This document shows, in pieces, positions 9,631 through 18,583 of a DNA stretch of 64,000 nucleotides. Position 1 is the first letter of the stretch. Each line of letters opens with the position of its first letter. Source of the stretch: JAFDZV01 sp964455525 (GTDB lineage Bacteria; Bacteroidota; Ignavibacteria; OLB7); the NCBI GenBank assembly GCA_964455525.1, contig CAYVWR010000009.1, positions 124,001-188,000 of the forward strand, given 5' to 3'. The notes below the pieces were generated by a model that did not search any database, was not told the DNA's origin, and saw only the letters and a program-made list of their open reading frames with translations. A program made the position numbers and the translations under genes.

Positions 9631-9727
9631 TTATACTATTCGCCGAACCTTGCGATACTGCTCCCGGTTTGTCCGAAAAACGTACATCCCCGGTGCCAAC
9701 GGCAATGGAATCGGGAATAACGGGACA
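9631..9727 (-). pseudogene. Remnant of a T9SS sorting-domain tail
   Basis: A frame overlapping the last codons of the sigma gene reads VGNDVPLFPIPLPLAPGMYV followed by FRTNREQYRKVRRIV and a stop at 9631-9633. The LAPGMYVFR core plus a basic end is typical of the final strand pair of a T9SS type A domain. There is no start and no upstream protein, so it is a fragment. With the N-terminal fragment at 11390-12089 it frames the sigma/flavoprotein pair in the same orientation. Confidence 0.6.
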
Positions 9728-10261
9728 TCATTGCCTACAAGTACAGTCAAGACAACCATGGGTTGCACAGACCTGACAGGTCTGCTCCAGCCGCTCGCGC
9801 AACTGGAGCCGGGCGCGGTAGCGGCGCACCTTCAGATTATTTCGGGTGATGCCAAGCCGCTGGGCCATATCTTCAGCATCACCGTTCTGTAGATCCAGCT
9901 CTTGCAGAACCTCGGCATATTCCGGTTTCAGTGTCGGCAATATCTCCTTGAAGCATGCGCAGAGCATCCGTTCCTCCTCCGGCTGCACGCTCCATGCATC
10001 CTGCTCGGCGGCCTGTGCCGTGTATTTCCGCTCCACCTGTCTACGGCGGAAGAGATCGGTTATCGAATTATCGATAATCCGATACAACCAGGGGAGCAAT
10101 TTTTCCTCGTCCCGCAGTCCTGGTGCCGAGCGCAACGCTTTTACAAGACTGTCATGGAGGATATCCTCGGCAACATCCTCACCCCCTACTTTCTTTCGGA
10201 TATAGCCGAGAAGAATTTTCCTGCTGTCATGCAGCACCGTTTCCAACCTGTTGCTCTGCAT
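9728..10261 (-). CDS. ECF-type sigma-70 factor (SigZ-like) with Cys-rich C-terminus
   Basis: A 177-aa sigma factor. Region 2 is recognisable in YIRKKVGGEDVAEDILHDS and LPWLYRIIDNSITDLFRRR. Region 4 is in YAEVLQELDLQNGDAEDMAQ followed by an HTH with NLKVRRYRARLQLRE. The extreme C-terminus reads CQVCATHGCLDCTCRQ, five cysteines in 16 residues, which I associate with a SigZ-like group. The cysteines could bind metal or sense redox state (inference). The flavoprotein gene upstream on the same strand ends 88 nt before this ATG, so the two are likely co-transcribed. No anti-sigma factor is adjacent. Confidence 0.9.
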   Translation of the reverse strand: MQSNRLETVLHDSRKILLGYIRKKVGGEDVAEDILHDSLVKALRSAPGLRDEEKLLPWLYRIIDNSITDLFRRRQVERKYTAQAAEQDAWSVQPEEERMLCACFKEILPTLKPEYAEVLQELDLQNGDAEDMAQRLGITRNNLKVRRYRARLQLRERLEQTCQVCATHGCLDCTCRQ

Positions 10262-10348
10262 CTGATCTCCCGTTTTTCCAGGATGACGTGTACACTCCCC
10301 ATTGGTTACAGCACTCGGTCCGCAGCGATAGGAACGGCCAGAGCATGC

Positions 10349-11275
10349 CTACAGACGAGCCTCTTCCCTGATGATCTCATTGTTCATCATCATGGCCGCC
10401 TGCGCCCCCATCGCCGCTGCCACAACCACCTGCTGCATCATCGTAGCCATATCGCCTACAGCATAAATGCGGGGCACGCTGGTGAGCGATGTAACGGGAT
10501 CGACCTTCACCTTGCCATCGTCTGTAAACTCGCACCCGAGCCGTGTGGCAAGATCCGATCGCTGCCGTTGCATGGGGCGCAGAAACAGCGCGTGCCGAAG
10601 AATCGACTCCCCCCCTACGAATGTGATCCGCTCCAGCGTTCCATCGGTTCCTTCCAGACGCAGTATCGGCTCCTCGTACACCGGAATTCCACCGGCAGCC
10701 AGCCGGTCGCGATCCCCGGCACTGATGTTCGTGGAACCGTTGGTGCAAAGCACGACATCCTGGCTCCATGCCCTCAGCAAGATGACCGACTCCAGCGCCT
10801 GATCGCCATCGGCACAGACGGCGATCGGCTCGCCGCGTATCTCCCAGCCATGACAATACGGACAATGCATAACGCTTTTCCCCCATAGCTCCCTGATCCC
10901 TTCGATCGGCGGCAGCTCATCGGCGACGCCGGTGGCCAGAAGAACTCTCCCGGCATGATAGCTATCGCCATTGCCAAGCACGGCGGTGAAACCATTCCCC
11001 TCCGCCTTGATATCAACAACGGAATCGTGTACGATCCTGACCCCCTCGTATATCGCCAGTTGCTCCCGGCCGATTCGCAGCATCTCCAGAGGAGATTCAC
11101 CGTCACGGGTGAAGAAGCTATGCGAATGCACCGCAGGGGCATTGCGGGGTGCGCCGCCATCGCAGACCAGCACCCTGCGTACCGAACGTCCCAGCAGCAA
11201 GGCCGCGCTCAACCCCGCGGCGCCGCCTCCCACAATAACCACATCCACATCGTTTTCCAGATGCTCCATAATCAT
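10349..11275 (-). CDS. Thioredoxin reductase-like NAD(P)/FAD-dependent oxidoreductase (CPYC type)
   Basis: 308 aa, the size of low-Mr thioredoxin reductases. VVIVGGGAAGLSAALLLGR is the FAD-binding Rossmann motif. The redox motif is CPYCHGWE, at the position of CATC in TrxB. An NAD(P)-binding stretch (GEPIAVCADGDQALES) follows, and the C-terminal FAD motif is IYAVGDMAT. CPYCHGWE proteins form a separate branch whose electron acceptor is usually unknown, so I do not call it trxB. A second ATG two codons in is better spaced from GGAG. It precedes the Cys-rich sigma gene, which suggests a redox-linked regulatory pair. Confidence 0.88.
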   Translation of the reverse strand: MIMEHLENDVDVVIVGGGAAGLSAALLLGRSVRRVLVCDGGAPRNAPAVHSHSFFTRDGESPLEMLRIGREQLAIYEGVRIVHDSVVDIKAEGNGFTAVLGNGDSYHAGRVLLATGVADELPPIEGIRELWGKSVMHCPYCHGWEIRGEPIAVCADGDQALESVILLRAWSQDVVLCTNGSTNISAGDRDRLAAGGIPVYEEPILRLEGTDGTLERITFVGGESILRHALFLRPMQRQRSDLATRLGCEFTDDGKVKVDPVTSLTSVPRIYAVGDMATMMQQVVVAAAMGAQAAMMMNNEIIREEARL

Positions 11276-11389
11276 TTGCTCCAGTGAATAATCCCACGGT
11301 AGTACAGAAGGCTCAATCTAGCCTTCTTGCAAATGATTTGCAAGAGACACTGCCCCCACTTATGCCGGAGGGGCGTCCCCGTATGGAGC

Positions 11390-12089
11390 CCCCCCCCTCG
11401 GACATGCCAGACATACGATGCCAGGTTGGCATGCCATTCAACTGTAAGAACCCTGTTCGGCGCCTCCCCGGAAACCTCATAGAACACCCCGGTGTTCACC
11501 GGAGGATCGCAGGGAATGCACTGATGGGTGCCGTCGAGAGTGCTCATCCACTGCCAGAACGGAACGATGATCTGATGATAGAGGTAAACGGAGCAGTGCG
11601 CGTGGAGAACCGATAGTCGCTTGGAAGATCGGCCACACGCGATGTGCCCTGGCAATAACGAGGGGTGCTTGATATAGCGGTGTCCTGGGGCAGAACGTGG
11701 CAGCATGAAGCATCTGCCGGAGCGAACACTCGAACGATTCACCGATCCAGGGTATGGATAAGCTGTCGTCCAATGTGCGAGAGGTTCATCCTCTCTCTGT
11801 GACTCTTCCGGCAGGCGCCATTGGAGCAATCAGGCAGCGTACATACCGGCAGGTCTCGGGGGATCGAACAGATCCATGGGCCAGAACAGATAAATGTGAC
11901 CAACAGCGGCATACAGGCATTCAACTGGACAGCACTTGCTCTGAAAACAGGCTGGCCCCGGCCGGATCAGATCCAACCGGGACCAGCTAGAAGCATGGCC
12001 GACGGTGCCCCAGCAACGTTAGAGAAGTTCCCGGCAGCATAAGCAACGTCGGCCGGGAGGACAACCAGCGCCAGGACCAGACCGCACGG
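11390..12089 (-). pseudogene. Decayed N-terminal part of a T9SS paralogue
   Basis: Directly after the DJ-1 gene stop a frame without a start codon reads GLVLALVVLPADVAYAAG, a typical signal peptide, and soon meets a stop. About 400 nt on, 11580-11390 encodes FWQWMSTLDGTHQ, then CDPPVNTGVFYEVSG and APNRVLTVEWHANL. This is closely similar to residues about 150-200 of the 1148-aa T9SS protein (FWQQMSTLDGTHQ, CNPPVNTGVSYQVSG). The stretch between is frame-shifted and unrecognisable. The fragment is in the order and orientation expected for the 5' end of a paralogue whose 3' tail is at 9631-9727. Confidence 0.65.
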
Positions 12090-13193
12090 CTATGGCGAAA
12101 CGATCATCGTTCTGGTAAGGGCCGTTCCGGCCGACTCCAGGCGGTAGAAGTACATGCCCGGCGGCAGCAGGCTTGCATCCAGCGATACCACATGCGTGCC
12201 CGGCGGCAGCATCTCATCGAGCAACGGCAGGACCATCTCCCCGGTCATATCGAAAACATTCAGGCGCACCTGGCCTGCAACGGAAACGGAGAAACGGATC
12301 GAGCTATGCAGCGATAACGGGTTTGGCGTGTTCTGCTGCAATGAAAGCCCGGCGGCAGCCGTGGCATCAACCGTGGCGATTCCTGCCAGAAGCTCCAGCA
12401 CGGCAATCGCGGTCCCCCTGGCCGATGCCGGGTTCTGTCCGGTCACGATCCTGTCGCTGACGACCACATTGGCCATAAACGCCGGTCCGGTCTGCAAAAC
12501 AGCACCGGAAGCGGCAAACAGTTCCTCCAGGACAAAGGGGAAGAAATAGAGGACATCCTCTCGCGTCAGATCGCCGTAGTTGCTATCCTCACTGAACGGG
12601 CGGGTTGTGACCTTTCTCCCCCTGACAAGGGAGCTACCATCGGACAGGGTAACCGGCAGCAGGCCACAGGTGCCGTGGCAGATGGCAGCAAGAACTCCGC
12701 CGCGCTCATAGATCGTGCGGGCGGCCAGGGCAAGCTCATGGCTGTGGGGATAGTCGAACATCGAGGCAAATCCCCCCACATAGTACATCGCGCGATACCT
12801 GGTTGCATCGATGGCACCAGCAGCCAGCGTATTGTCGAACTTGGCAAGGAACTCCTCGCCATCGGAAAGCGCAAGGAAATTCGGATAGTTCAGGTACATG
12901 CTTCGTTCATACATTGGGGAACTGCCCCCGGCCGGGCTTACCACATCGATATCATCGATATCGTAACCGTCCTGCTTCAGAACCGCGTAGAAATCGACAG
13001 CCTCGGGGAAATAATAGCCAGCCGGGCTGCCGTCGTTCAGCTTATCGTTGCTGGTAACCACGATAAGCACCCTTGGCTTGGTCGTCTGCGCGCCTGCATC
13101 CGGGAGAAGAAGAATGCCAAAGATGAACATCCAGATCACCATGCCGATGATCCCACGCCTTCTCCGGGTATCACTGTTGTTGCCATGAATCAT
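12090..13193 (-). CDS. Exported DJ-1/PfpI (Hsp31-like) family protein with T9SS sorting domain
   Basis: 367 aa. The N-terminal RRRRGIIGMVIWMFIFGILL is a signal segment. The DJ-1/PfpI domain (residues about 40-270) has YYFPEAVDFYAVL with the conserved acidic residue, DVVSPAGGSSPMYE, AMYYVGGFASMFDYPHS and the nucleophile elbow AAICHGTCGLLP. This order resembles the Hsp31/YDR533C branch, whose members act as glyoxalase III-like or deglycase/chaperone proteins. The last 80 residues form a T9SS type A domain (QQNTPNPLSLHSSIRFSV, then LPPGMYFYRLES). Most DJ-1 relatives are cytosolic, so T9SS export of this fold is unusual. The substrate is not deducible. Confidence 0.85.
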   Translation of the reverse strand: MIHGNNSDTRRRRGIIGMVIWMFIFGILLLPDAGAQTTKPRVLIVVTSNDKLNDGSPAGYYFPEAVDFYAVLKQDGYDIDDIDVVSPAGGSSPMYERSMYLNYPNFLALSDGEEFLAKFDNTLAAGAIDATRYRAMYYVGGFASMFDYPHSHELALAARTIYERGGVLAAICHGTCGLLPVTLSDGSSLVRGRKVTTRPFSEDSNYGDLTREDVLYFFPFVLEELFAASGAVLQTGPAFMANVVVSDRIVTGQNPASARGTAIAVLELLAGIATVDATAAAGLSLQQNTPNPLSLHSSIRFSVSVAGQVRLNVFDMTGEMVLPLLDEMLPPGTHVVSLDASLLPPGMYFYRLESAGTALTRTMIVSP

Positions 13194-13463
13194 TGTAGAG
13201 TCCCTTTAGAAATGATCTCATACGGAGTGTTGCCACTCGCGCTTGCCGGATATCTTCACGCCAGCAATGCTATCATGGCCGATGGGAGAAGGCAATGAGA
13301 AGGATCTCTACAAGTTCTCTACAGGATGTGGAAGTGTGGTCTGCCAGGCAGAGCGCAGCGATCAAGGCAGAGCGGCCAGGCCGGGCAGCAGGATAGAGCA
13401 CAAACCTGGCCGAAGGAGCTTCATCCCCTGCATCGTCTCCCGCGCCCGAGGAGACTGGCGGGC

Positions 13464-14996
13464 CTACCGGCCGATCTCCCCCAGATACGCCACCAGCGTC
13501 GCCCGTGGTTTCAGCCCAAGCTTCTTCCGAAGGCGCCAGCGATGCATATCCACGTTATGCGGGCTTACATTCAGCATGCTTGCGATCTCCTTGGTAGACA
13601 TATTGAGCCGGAGCAACGAACAGATCCGCAGCTCGGTCGGCGTCAGATCGGCATGGCGGGCCAGGAGTTTGCGCGCAAACTCCGTGGCGAAAGCCTCTCC
13701 CACCTCCAGCCCGGCATTGCCACGGGACTCACGATGTGCGCGCACATGCTGCAATACTCTGGAAAGCAGATCCCGATCATCACCGGCTCCCTTCCCCTGG
13801 CGAAGCTCACGCTCGATCGAGTCGAGCAGCGATTCGGCAGCAGAGATCCGTGCACTCAACCGTGTAATCTCCCCCTCCTTTGCCTCCAGCACGCCCGCGA
13901 ACGACCGATCCCGGATGCCTACACCGGCAGCATCCTCACCGATTCGGGAGAGTTCATACTGCGCCATCGCCTCGGCCACACGGCCAAGGGCACTACGCGG
14001 AAAGGCCTGCTCGCGGAACTGTCCGGCCTGCTCCAGATGCTCCAGGGCCTTGGTGAGGTCCCCTCGACGTTTGAACGCTCTTGCAAGCCCGGCATGTGAT
14101 TCCGAGGCCAGCGGATGCATTCCAAGCTCCCGGGCGATTGCAAGGCTCCCCTTCAGAAGCCGCGCAGCCCCGGCAAGATTGCCCTGTTCCAGCTCAACCT
14201 GCCCAAGCGCATGGGAAAGCTCGCCGATGCCGGGCTTGTATCCGATGCTCCGATGCAGATCAAGCCCCCGGCGCAGATACAGGGCGGCCTCCTTCGTCTC
14301 CCTGCCTATCAGATACAACCGCCCGATGCCTGCCAGCGCCATGCCCATGCGCCGCAGATTCTCACGCTCGCTCGCGATATCATATCCGGCCCGGAAATGC
14401 TCCAGAGCATCGGTATGTTCTCCCAGCCGCAACCGTATCTCGCCAACGCCGATATGCACCAGATCGACGCCATGATCGGTTGCCGGGTTCACCTGCAACT
14501 GAAGCGCCTGCGAGCCGAGCGCCCCTCCTCGCCCTGCATCGCCGAGCGAAACCAGCGCCCGGCCCAGCTCTGTGAGGATCAATGCACGAAATCGTTGATC
14601 GGCAGTTGTGCAAAGGCTTCCAAGATAAAGCTCGATCGCCGTGGGATAATCGCCAAGAACAGCATGAAAATACCCCAGGTTGTACTCCATATCCGCCCCC
14701 CGCTGCTCCGCCCCGACCATGCGATAGATCCTGATGGATTCCCGCATGGCACGAAACGCCTCGGCGTAGTTCGAGAGTGCGAAGTCGCATAACGCCTTCA
14801 TCGAAAGAGCATCGGCAACTCCGTGCGGATCGTTCAGCCGGAGCGCACGCCGATAGGCCTGTTCCGAGAGACGAAGCGCCCGAAGCGGATCGGAGAAACG
14901 GAGCGGATCGGCCTCCTTAAGAAGCCGTTCACACCATCCGGCAGGTCCGGTGAGCATAGGAGCGGATATGCTATGTTGGAGAGGTTGTTTCGGCAT
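13464..14996 (-). CDS. TPR-repeat protein with C-terminal LuxR-type helix-turn-helix
   Basis: About 510 aa. Residues 30-330 are tetratricopeptide repeats, for example DYPTAIELYLGSL and HTDALEHFRAGYDIA. A coiled-coil segment follows (ITRLSARISAAESLLDSIERE split across 350-380). The last 65 residues are a LuxR/GerE-type HTH: LTPTELRICSLLRLNMSTKE, IASMLNVSPHNVDMHRWRLRKKL. There is no membrane segment, so it is a soluble DNA-binding regulator that may read a protein partner through the TPRs. The ATG at 14996 is preferred to the GTG at 15008. It is divergent from an ECF sigma gene 280 bp away, and a paralogue is at 29169-30872. Confidence 0.87.
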   Translation of the reverse strand: MPKQPLQHSISAPMLTGPAGWCERLLKEADPLRFSDPLRALRLSEQAYRRALRLNDPHGVADALSMKALCDFALSNYAEAFRAMRESIRIYRMVGAEQRGADMEYNLGYFHAVLGDYPTAIELYLGSLCTTADQRFRALILTELGRALVSLGDAGRGGALGSQALQLQVNPATDHGVDLVHIGVGEIRLRLGEHTDALEHFRAGYDIASERENLRRMGMALAGIGRLYLIGRETKEAALYLRRGLDLHRSIGYKPGIGELSHALGQVELEQGNLAGAARLLKGSLAIARELGMHPLASESHAGLARAFKRRGDLTKALEHLEQAGQFREQAFPRSALGRVAEAMAQYELSRIGEDAAGVGIRDRSFAGVLEAKEGEITRLSARISAAESLLDSIERELRQGKGAGDDRDLLSRVLQHVRAHRESRGNAGLEVGEAFATEFARKLLARHADLTPTELRICSLLRLNMSTKEIASMLNVSPHNVDMHRWRLRKKLGLKPRATLVAYLGEIGR

Positions 14997-15278
14997 GTTC
15001 GATACCACGGTGCGGCGATACGGAAGCCGACTGGCGGGAGGGATTCAAAACGGCACGGCGTCCGGGCATTCCGCCAGCAGAGAACAAACGATGCACGGGC
15101 GGGCAAAGTTACAACCCGATGGTACTCGGTCCGCTTCTTGAACATCCCTGGCGCCACCCTCGGCTCCGGCCGTATGGCGCTTATCGGCACCACGACGTAA
15201 CACTTTGCCAATCCGGTGCACTTACCTCAGGAACGGATGAACCAGCCGATCGCAACCGGATCATGAACGGAACCCACG

Positions 15279-15869
15279 ATGGACAGACAACAGCGATTCC
15301 TGCGGCTTTTCGAGCCGGTGCAGCCACGCCTGCAACGGTTCGTACTGGCAATGACCCGGAACGAAGATCTTGCAAAGGACATCATCGGCGAGACGGTTCT
15401 GATCGCATTCGAGCGGATAGATGCACTTCGGCATGACGCTGCGTTCCTCAGCTTTCTCTTTACGATCGCCACACGGGTGCACCGGAAGCGGCGCAAGGAA
15501 CTGGAGCGAACTGTAGGAATTGATGACGAGGAGGTCGTCAGGATATTCGACAAGGCCACCCCCCCGGATGTGGCGGCCGATATCGCGGCGCTCTATCGGG
15601 CACTGGAGCAGCTTCCGGCAAAACAACGTGAGGCGGTGCTTCTGTACGAGCTGACCGGCCTTTCCACACGAGAGATTCGCGATGCCCAGGGAGGAACGCT
15701 TGTAGGAGTACGGGTGCGCATAGCACGCGGACGCAAGAAACTGGCGCAACTCCTCGGCGTTGATGAGATCCATACCCGTCCGCTCGATGCCAGCCCATCT
15801 GTGCTTGAGGAACGATCGCTGCCGATCGATGACATCCATTTCTATTCGGTTCGGACCAGCCATGAATAA
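15279..15869 (+). CDS. ECF-type RNA polymerase sigma-70 factor
   Basis: 196 aa. Region 2 is seen in RNEDLAKDIIGETVLIAFER and FLFTIATRVHRKRRKELER. Region 4 is LEQLPAKQREAVLLYELTGL and STREIRDAQG, ending in VRVRIARGRKKLAQLLG. A 35-residue tail follows. Its stop (15867-15869) overlaps the ATG of the next gene at 15862, so the two are translationally coupled, as is usual for ECF and anti-sigma pairs. The TPR-LuxR gene is divergent upstream and may share its regulatory region. Confidence 0.9.
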   Translation: MDRQQRFLRLFEPVQPRLQRFVLAMTRNEDLAKDIIGETVLIAFERIDALRHDAAFLSFLFTIATRVHRKRRKELERTVGIDDEEVVRIFDKATPPDVAADIAALYRALEQLPAKQREAVLLYELTGLSTREIRDAQGGTLVGVRVRIARGRKKLAQLLGVDEIHTRPLDASPSVLEERSLPIDDIHFYSVRTSHE

Positions 15870-16767
15870 CAAACCCACCAGAAGCCATCTCGGCGACCTG
15901 TTCTCGCTCATCCGCGACACCCCCCCGGCCCGCCCTGCCTATACGCCGGAGGAACTCCGCGCACTCCTTGAAGAACCGCACGAGCGAAGGGTCGGCATCT
16001 TCCCCAGTAGAATATCGCTTGGCAGAAGGATCGTGATGATGGTTCTTATGACATCGGTTATCGCCGGGACAACGCCAACAGACCTCCGGCTTCCCTCGGC
16101 ACCGCAACAACATCGGCAGACGCAGACCCAGCCGCTGCTCGGCAACACATCCACCGGCAACTCGGCAGACGCTGCCCGGCCCGCCGCCATCACGACGGCA
16201 GTCAAGGAATCTTCACCACCCCCTGCCGCTGCTCCCACCGTAGCGCATAACAAGCGAACAGAAGGAACGCTCCTTCCTGCGAAGGAACCGGGAGAGTTGC
16301 ATATGGCAGGGCCTCAGCCGAAGGCCGGGACGATGACCGAAGAACGATCGGCCTGGCTGAACCTGCATAGCAAACAGAACTCTGAGGCGCAGAGCGCTGG
16401 CAACAACCGTAGCCACATGCCGGTGGCTGCAACAAACATCCCACAGGAACATGTTCTCGATCCCCTTCCGCTCGCAACGGAGCCACAGGCAACAGCGTTG
16501 GAGGGGGCGATCGCGACGGATTATCCACACCATCCTATCACTACGGTCGTGACATGCAAATATCGGCTGCGCGATCCCCGGACGATCGCGATCACCATCC
16601 ATGACAGTGATGGCAGACGCCTTTGTGAGCTTGTTGAACCGGCCCATCATGATGCCGGGCACTATGATCTCCGGGCAGATCTGGCAGGGATGGCAAAGGG
16701 GATGTATATCGTCGCAATCAGAACGGATCAGGGAGAACAGGTCGTACAGCAGATTTTCGTACAGTAG
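15862..16767 (+). CDS. Single-pass membrane protein with T9SS-like tail, possible anti-sigma partner
   Basis: About 301 aa. Residues 1-50 are soluble (HLGDLFSLIRDTPPARPAYT, PEELRALLEEPHERR). One membrane segment follows (GRRIVMMVLMTSVIAG), then about 170 residues of Ala/Thr/Gln-rich low-complexity sequence. The final 75 residues look like a T9SS type A domain: RTIAITIHDSDGRRLCELV and LAGMAKGMYIVAIRTDQG. Overlap with the sigma gene and the cytosol-membrane-exterior plan suggest an anti-sigma or signalling partner, but I see no known anti-sigma motif such as HxxxCxxC. The ATG at 15862 is chosen because the longer frame lies inside the sigma gene. Confidence 0.7.
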   Translation: MNNKPTRSHLGDLFSLIRDTPPARPAYTPEELRALLEEPHERRVGIFPSRISLGRRIVMMVLMTSVIAGTTPTDLRLPSAPQQHRQTQTQPLLGNTSTGNSADAARPAAITTAVKESSPPPAAAPTVAHNKRTEGTLLPAKEPGELHMAGPQPKAGTMTEERSAWLNLHSKQNSEAQSAGNNRSHMPVAATNIPQEHVLDPLPLATEPQATALEGAIATDYPHHPITTVVTCKYRLRDPRTIAITIHDSDGRRLCELVEPAHHDAGHYDLRADLAGMAKGMYIVAIRTDQGEQVVQQIFVQ

Positions 16768-16791
16768 AGGGGGGCCTTCTCCGGTGGCACA

Positions 16792-17016
16792 TCATGAGCC
16801 TGGCCCGGCCGAAGAGCGACATGCATCACAATGTTCCAGAAGCCGATCCGAGAGCAGGGCACCACATTTCGAGCAGGATCGGGCCAGCAGAAGGCCGCAG
16901 TATGCACAGAACCGATCGCCGGTATAGGCAAAAGCACCGCAGGCATTACAGATCACTGAAGGATACGCACGGAAATCATCATCCGCAGAAGAAGCGGAAC
17001 TATCGATAGTGGCCAT
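16792..17016 (-). CDS. Small double zinc-ribbon protein
   Basis: About 74 aa from the ATG at 17016. Four Cys pairs are seen in order: CNAC, CAYCG, CSKCG and CDAC, which is the layout of double zinc-ribbon (DZR) proteins. The N-terminal 25 residues are acidic and Ser/Ala rich. The role is unknown; zinc ribbons of this kind usually mediate protein or nucleic-acid contacts. It converges on the membrane protein to its left with only a 24-nt gap. Confidence 0.7.
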   Translation of the reverse strand: MATIDSSASSADDDFRAYPSVICNACGAFAYTGDRFCAYCGLLLARSCSKCGALLSDRLLEHCDACRSSAGPGS

Positions 17017-17619
17017 TGCTGAGGTTATGTAGATACGCCGATCGTAGGGACAATCTCCCATCATGCGATTACCGGCATCGCTTTGCGATCCTGTACCGGT
17101 TGAGAGCATACTTCGTTCTGCCCACATATGTACGTTGCAGCCGTACACGGTGGCATAACTTCTATGGACAGGATTTCTCTATGAATTTCGGTGAAAGAAC
17201 CAGGGGTGTTCCCGGATACGGCTGCATACTCTTTCATCTTGTCATCGGCGATGACAGGAGAATAGAAGCGATACACGACGTATGGGATATGTCTGTAAAC
17301 TGGCAGATAGGGGAAAGACACAATACTCCCGGAAATAGTTTTCCGGATCTCGCACGGCACCATGTCAGACAGATTCAAAGATGGGAAAGAGTCTCATATA
17401 CTTCCAACAATTTCCTTATGAACCTGCCTGAAATTCTCAACGCAGCACCGATCGCCGAATGGCGATAAGCGGCATAGAACGCCCATCCGAACCGCACCGG
17501 AATCCCAGGCAGTCGGCTCACCTTATCGCATCCGACATATCACGATGGTCCTGACCGATCACCACCCGGCCCCATTATAAGCATCATGCGGAGCAGGGGG
17601 CGATCAGAAGGCGTGCGCG
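17017..17619. other. Intergenic region, AT-richer
   Basis: Overlapping open frames on both strands (17178-17468 plus and 17061-17378 minus) have no signal peptide, repeat or family motif and look random. No RNA gene is recognised. Confidence 0.4.
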
Positions 17620-17862
17620 CTACTCGGTCCCTGTATAGCGTCCTTGGTAGGCGGGATCGACACGCTGAATAAGCCGCTCCACCTGAATGTTCAGCCCCAG
17701 CAGCGCCTCGCTCATCTCCAGCATAAATGGGGAGTCAAGGTTTTTTATATGGTGATCGCTCTCGATATATACCTGCAACACATTGGAGAGCCGTGTCACA
17801 TTCATCGACAGCTCCTGAAGGTGGTGCTGCGACATTTCATATTGCGTTGGATATGGCGCCAT
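17620..17862 (-). CDS. Small helical protein of unknown function
   Basis: About 80 aa (96 if the upstream ATG at 17910 is used). It is almost entirely helical with heptad-like spacing (SQHHLQELSMNVTRLSNVLQ; LEMSEALLGLNIQVERLIQR) and has no membrane segment, suggesting a small coiled-coil protein. I do not recognise a family. Amphipathic helices and normal codon use support it as a gene; neighbours give no clue. Confidence 0.5.
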   Translation of the reverse strand: MAPYPTQYEMSQHHLQELSMNVTRLSNVLQVYIESDHHIKNLDSPFMLEMSEALLGLNIQVERLIQRVDPAYQGRYTGTE

Positions 17863-18013
17863 AATGTTCCCGAAATGATTACCAAGGTCTATGTAAGTCA
17901 AGAGGTGCATTCATTGATGGTATAACAACCGAGAAAGAGACGAGACTGGCGTGAGAACGCCGCTTCCGTGTATAGGCACCGCATCAGAAAGGTTGGGAAC
18001 AGGTCGATGAGTG

Positions 18014-18565
18014 TCAGCAACTGCTTTTCGAGCCTGCTGGATCGGCTGCGTTCTCCCTTTTCATGGCGCTGATACGGGACTGTATCCTGACGAAGACGGC
18101 AAGCGAAAGAAGCGGGGTCGCTATACATACCACCAGCACTGTGGCAATGCCATAGCTGGACGACATGCTCCCCATGGCGGCCCGGTACATATCGTACTGG
18201 ATCATAAGCATCAGCAGATTTGTCAAGGCAACGATCCACTGAAGCCCCCCCTGCACCGTTCGGAGAACGGATGCCTGCTGTTCCGGCAGCAAAGCAAGGA
18301 AGTCCTTCTTGTTGGGGAGATTTATCATCTGCGGCCTACGTGCGATATATCCTCCCATCACATAGAGCGCGATACTGAGGATAAGCGCAACCATTGGCAG
18401 AGCAAACCAGCTAGCAATGGTGCGTTCGGTCCAACTGTCGATAACCCCGTTCAGATTCATATGCATGGGAATATGATCCGGGAGGACGCTCCAGACCGCC
18501 ACGCTCCCCACAAACAATACGCCCAGCAGCAGCGCATTAACCACATGTACGATTATTCGGCTCAT
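18014..18565 (-). CDS. DUF1648-domain integral membrane protein
   Basis: 183 aa with five likely membrane segments. It begins with a hydrophobic helix (HVVNALLLGVLFVGSVAVW) followed by LPDHIPMHMNLNGVIDSWTE. This is the DUF1648 signature (PxxIPxHxNxxGxxD) also found at the N-terminus of SdpI-type immunity proteins. The function is unknown; SdpI-like immunity is possible but no toxin partner is seen. The next gene upstream on the same strand ends about 18 nt before this start, so they may be co-transcribed. Confidence 0.8.
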   Translation of the reverse strand: MSRIIVHVVNALLLGVLFVGSVAVWSVLPDHIPMHMNLNGVIDSWTERTIASWFALPMVALILSIALYVMGGYIARRPQMINLPNKKDFLALLPEQQASVLRTVQGGLQWIVALTNLLMLMIQYDMYRAAMGSMSSSYGIATVLVVCIATPLLSLAVFVRIQSRISAMKRENAADPAGSKSSC

Positions 18566-18583
18566 ACGATATGATGCATAGCG

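Noticed and set aside
9613..9641. Short tatacta direct repeats
   Set aside because: Low-complexity AT stretch just beyond a pseudogene stop; no array structure or spacers.
17061..17468. Overlapping open frames on both strands in the 17-17.6 kb gap
   Set aside because: Neither has a family motif, signal peptide or good initiation signal, and they overlap over most of their length.
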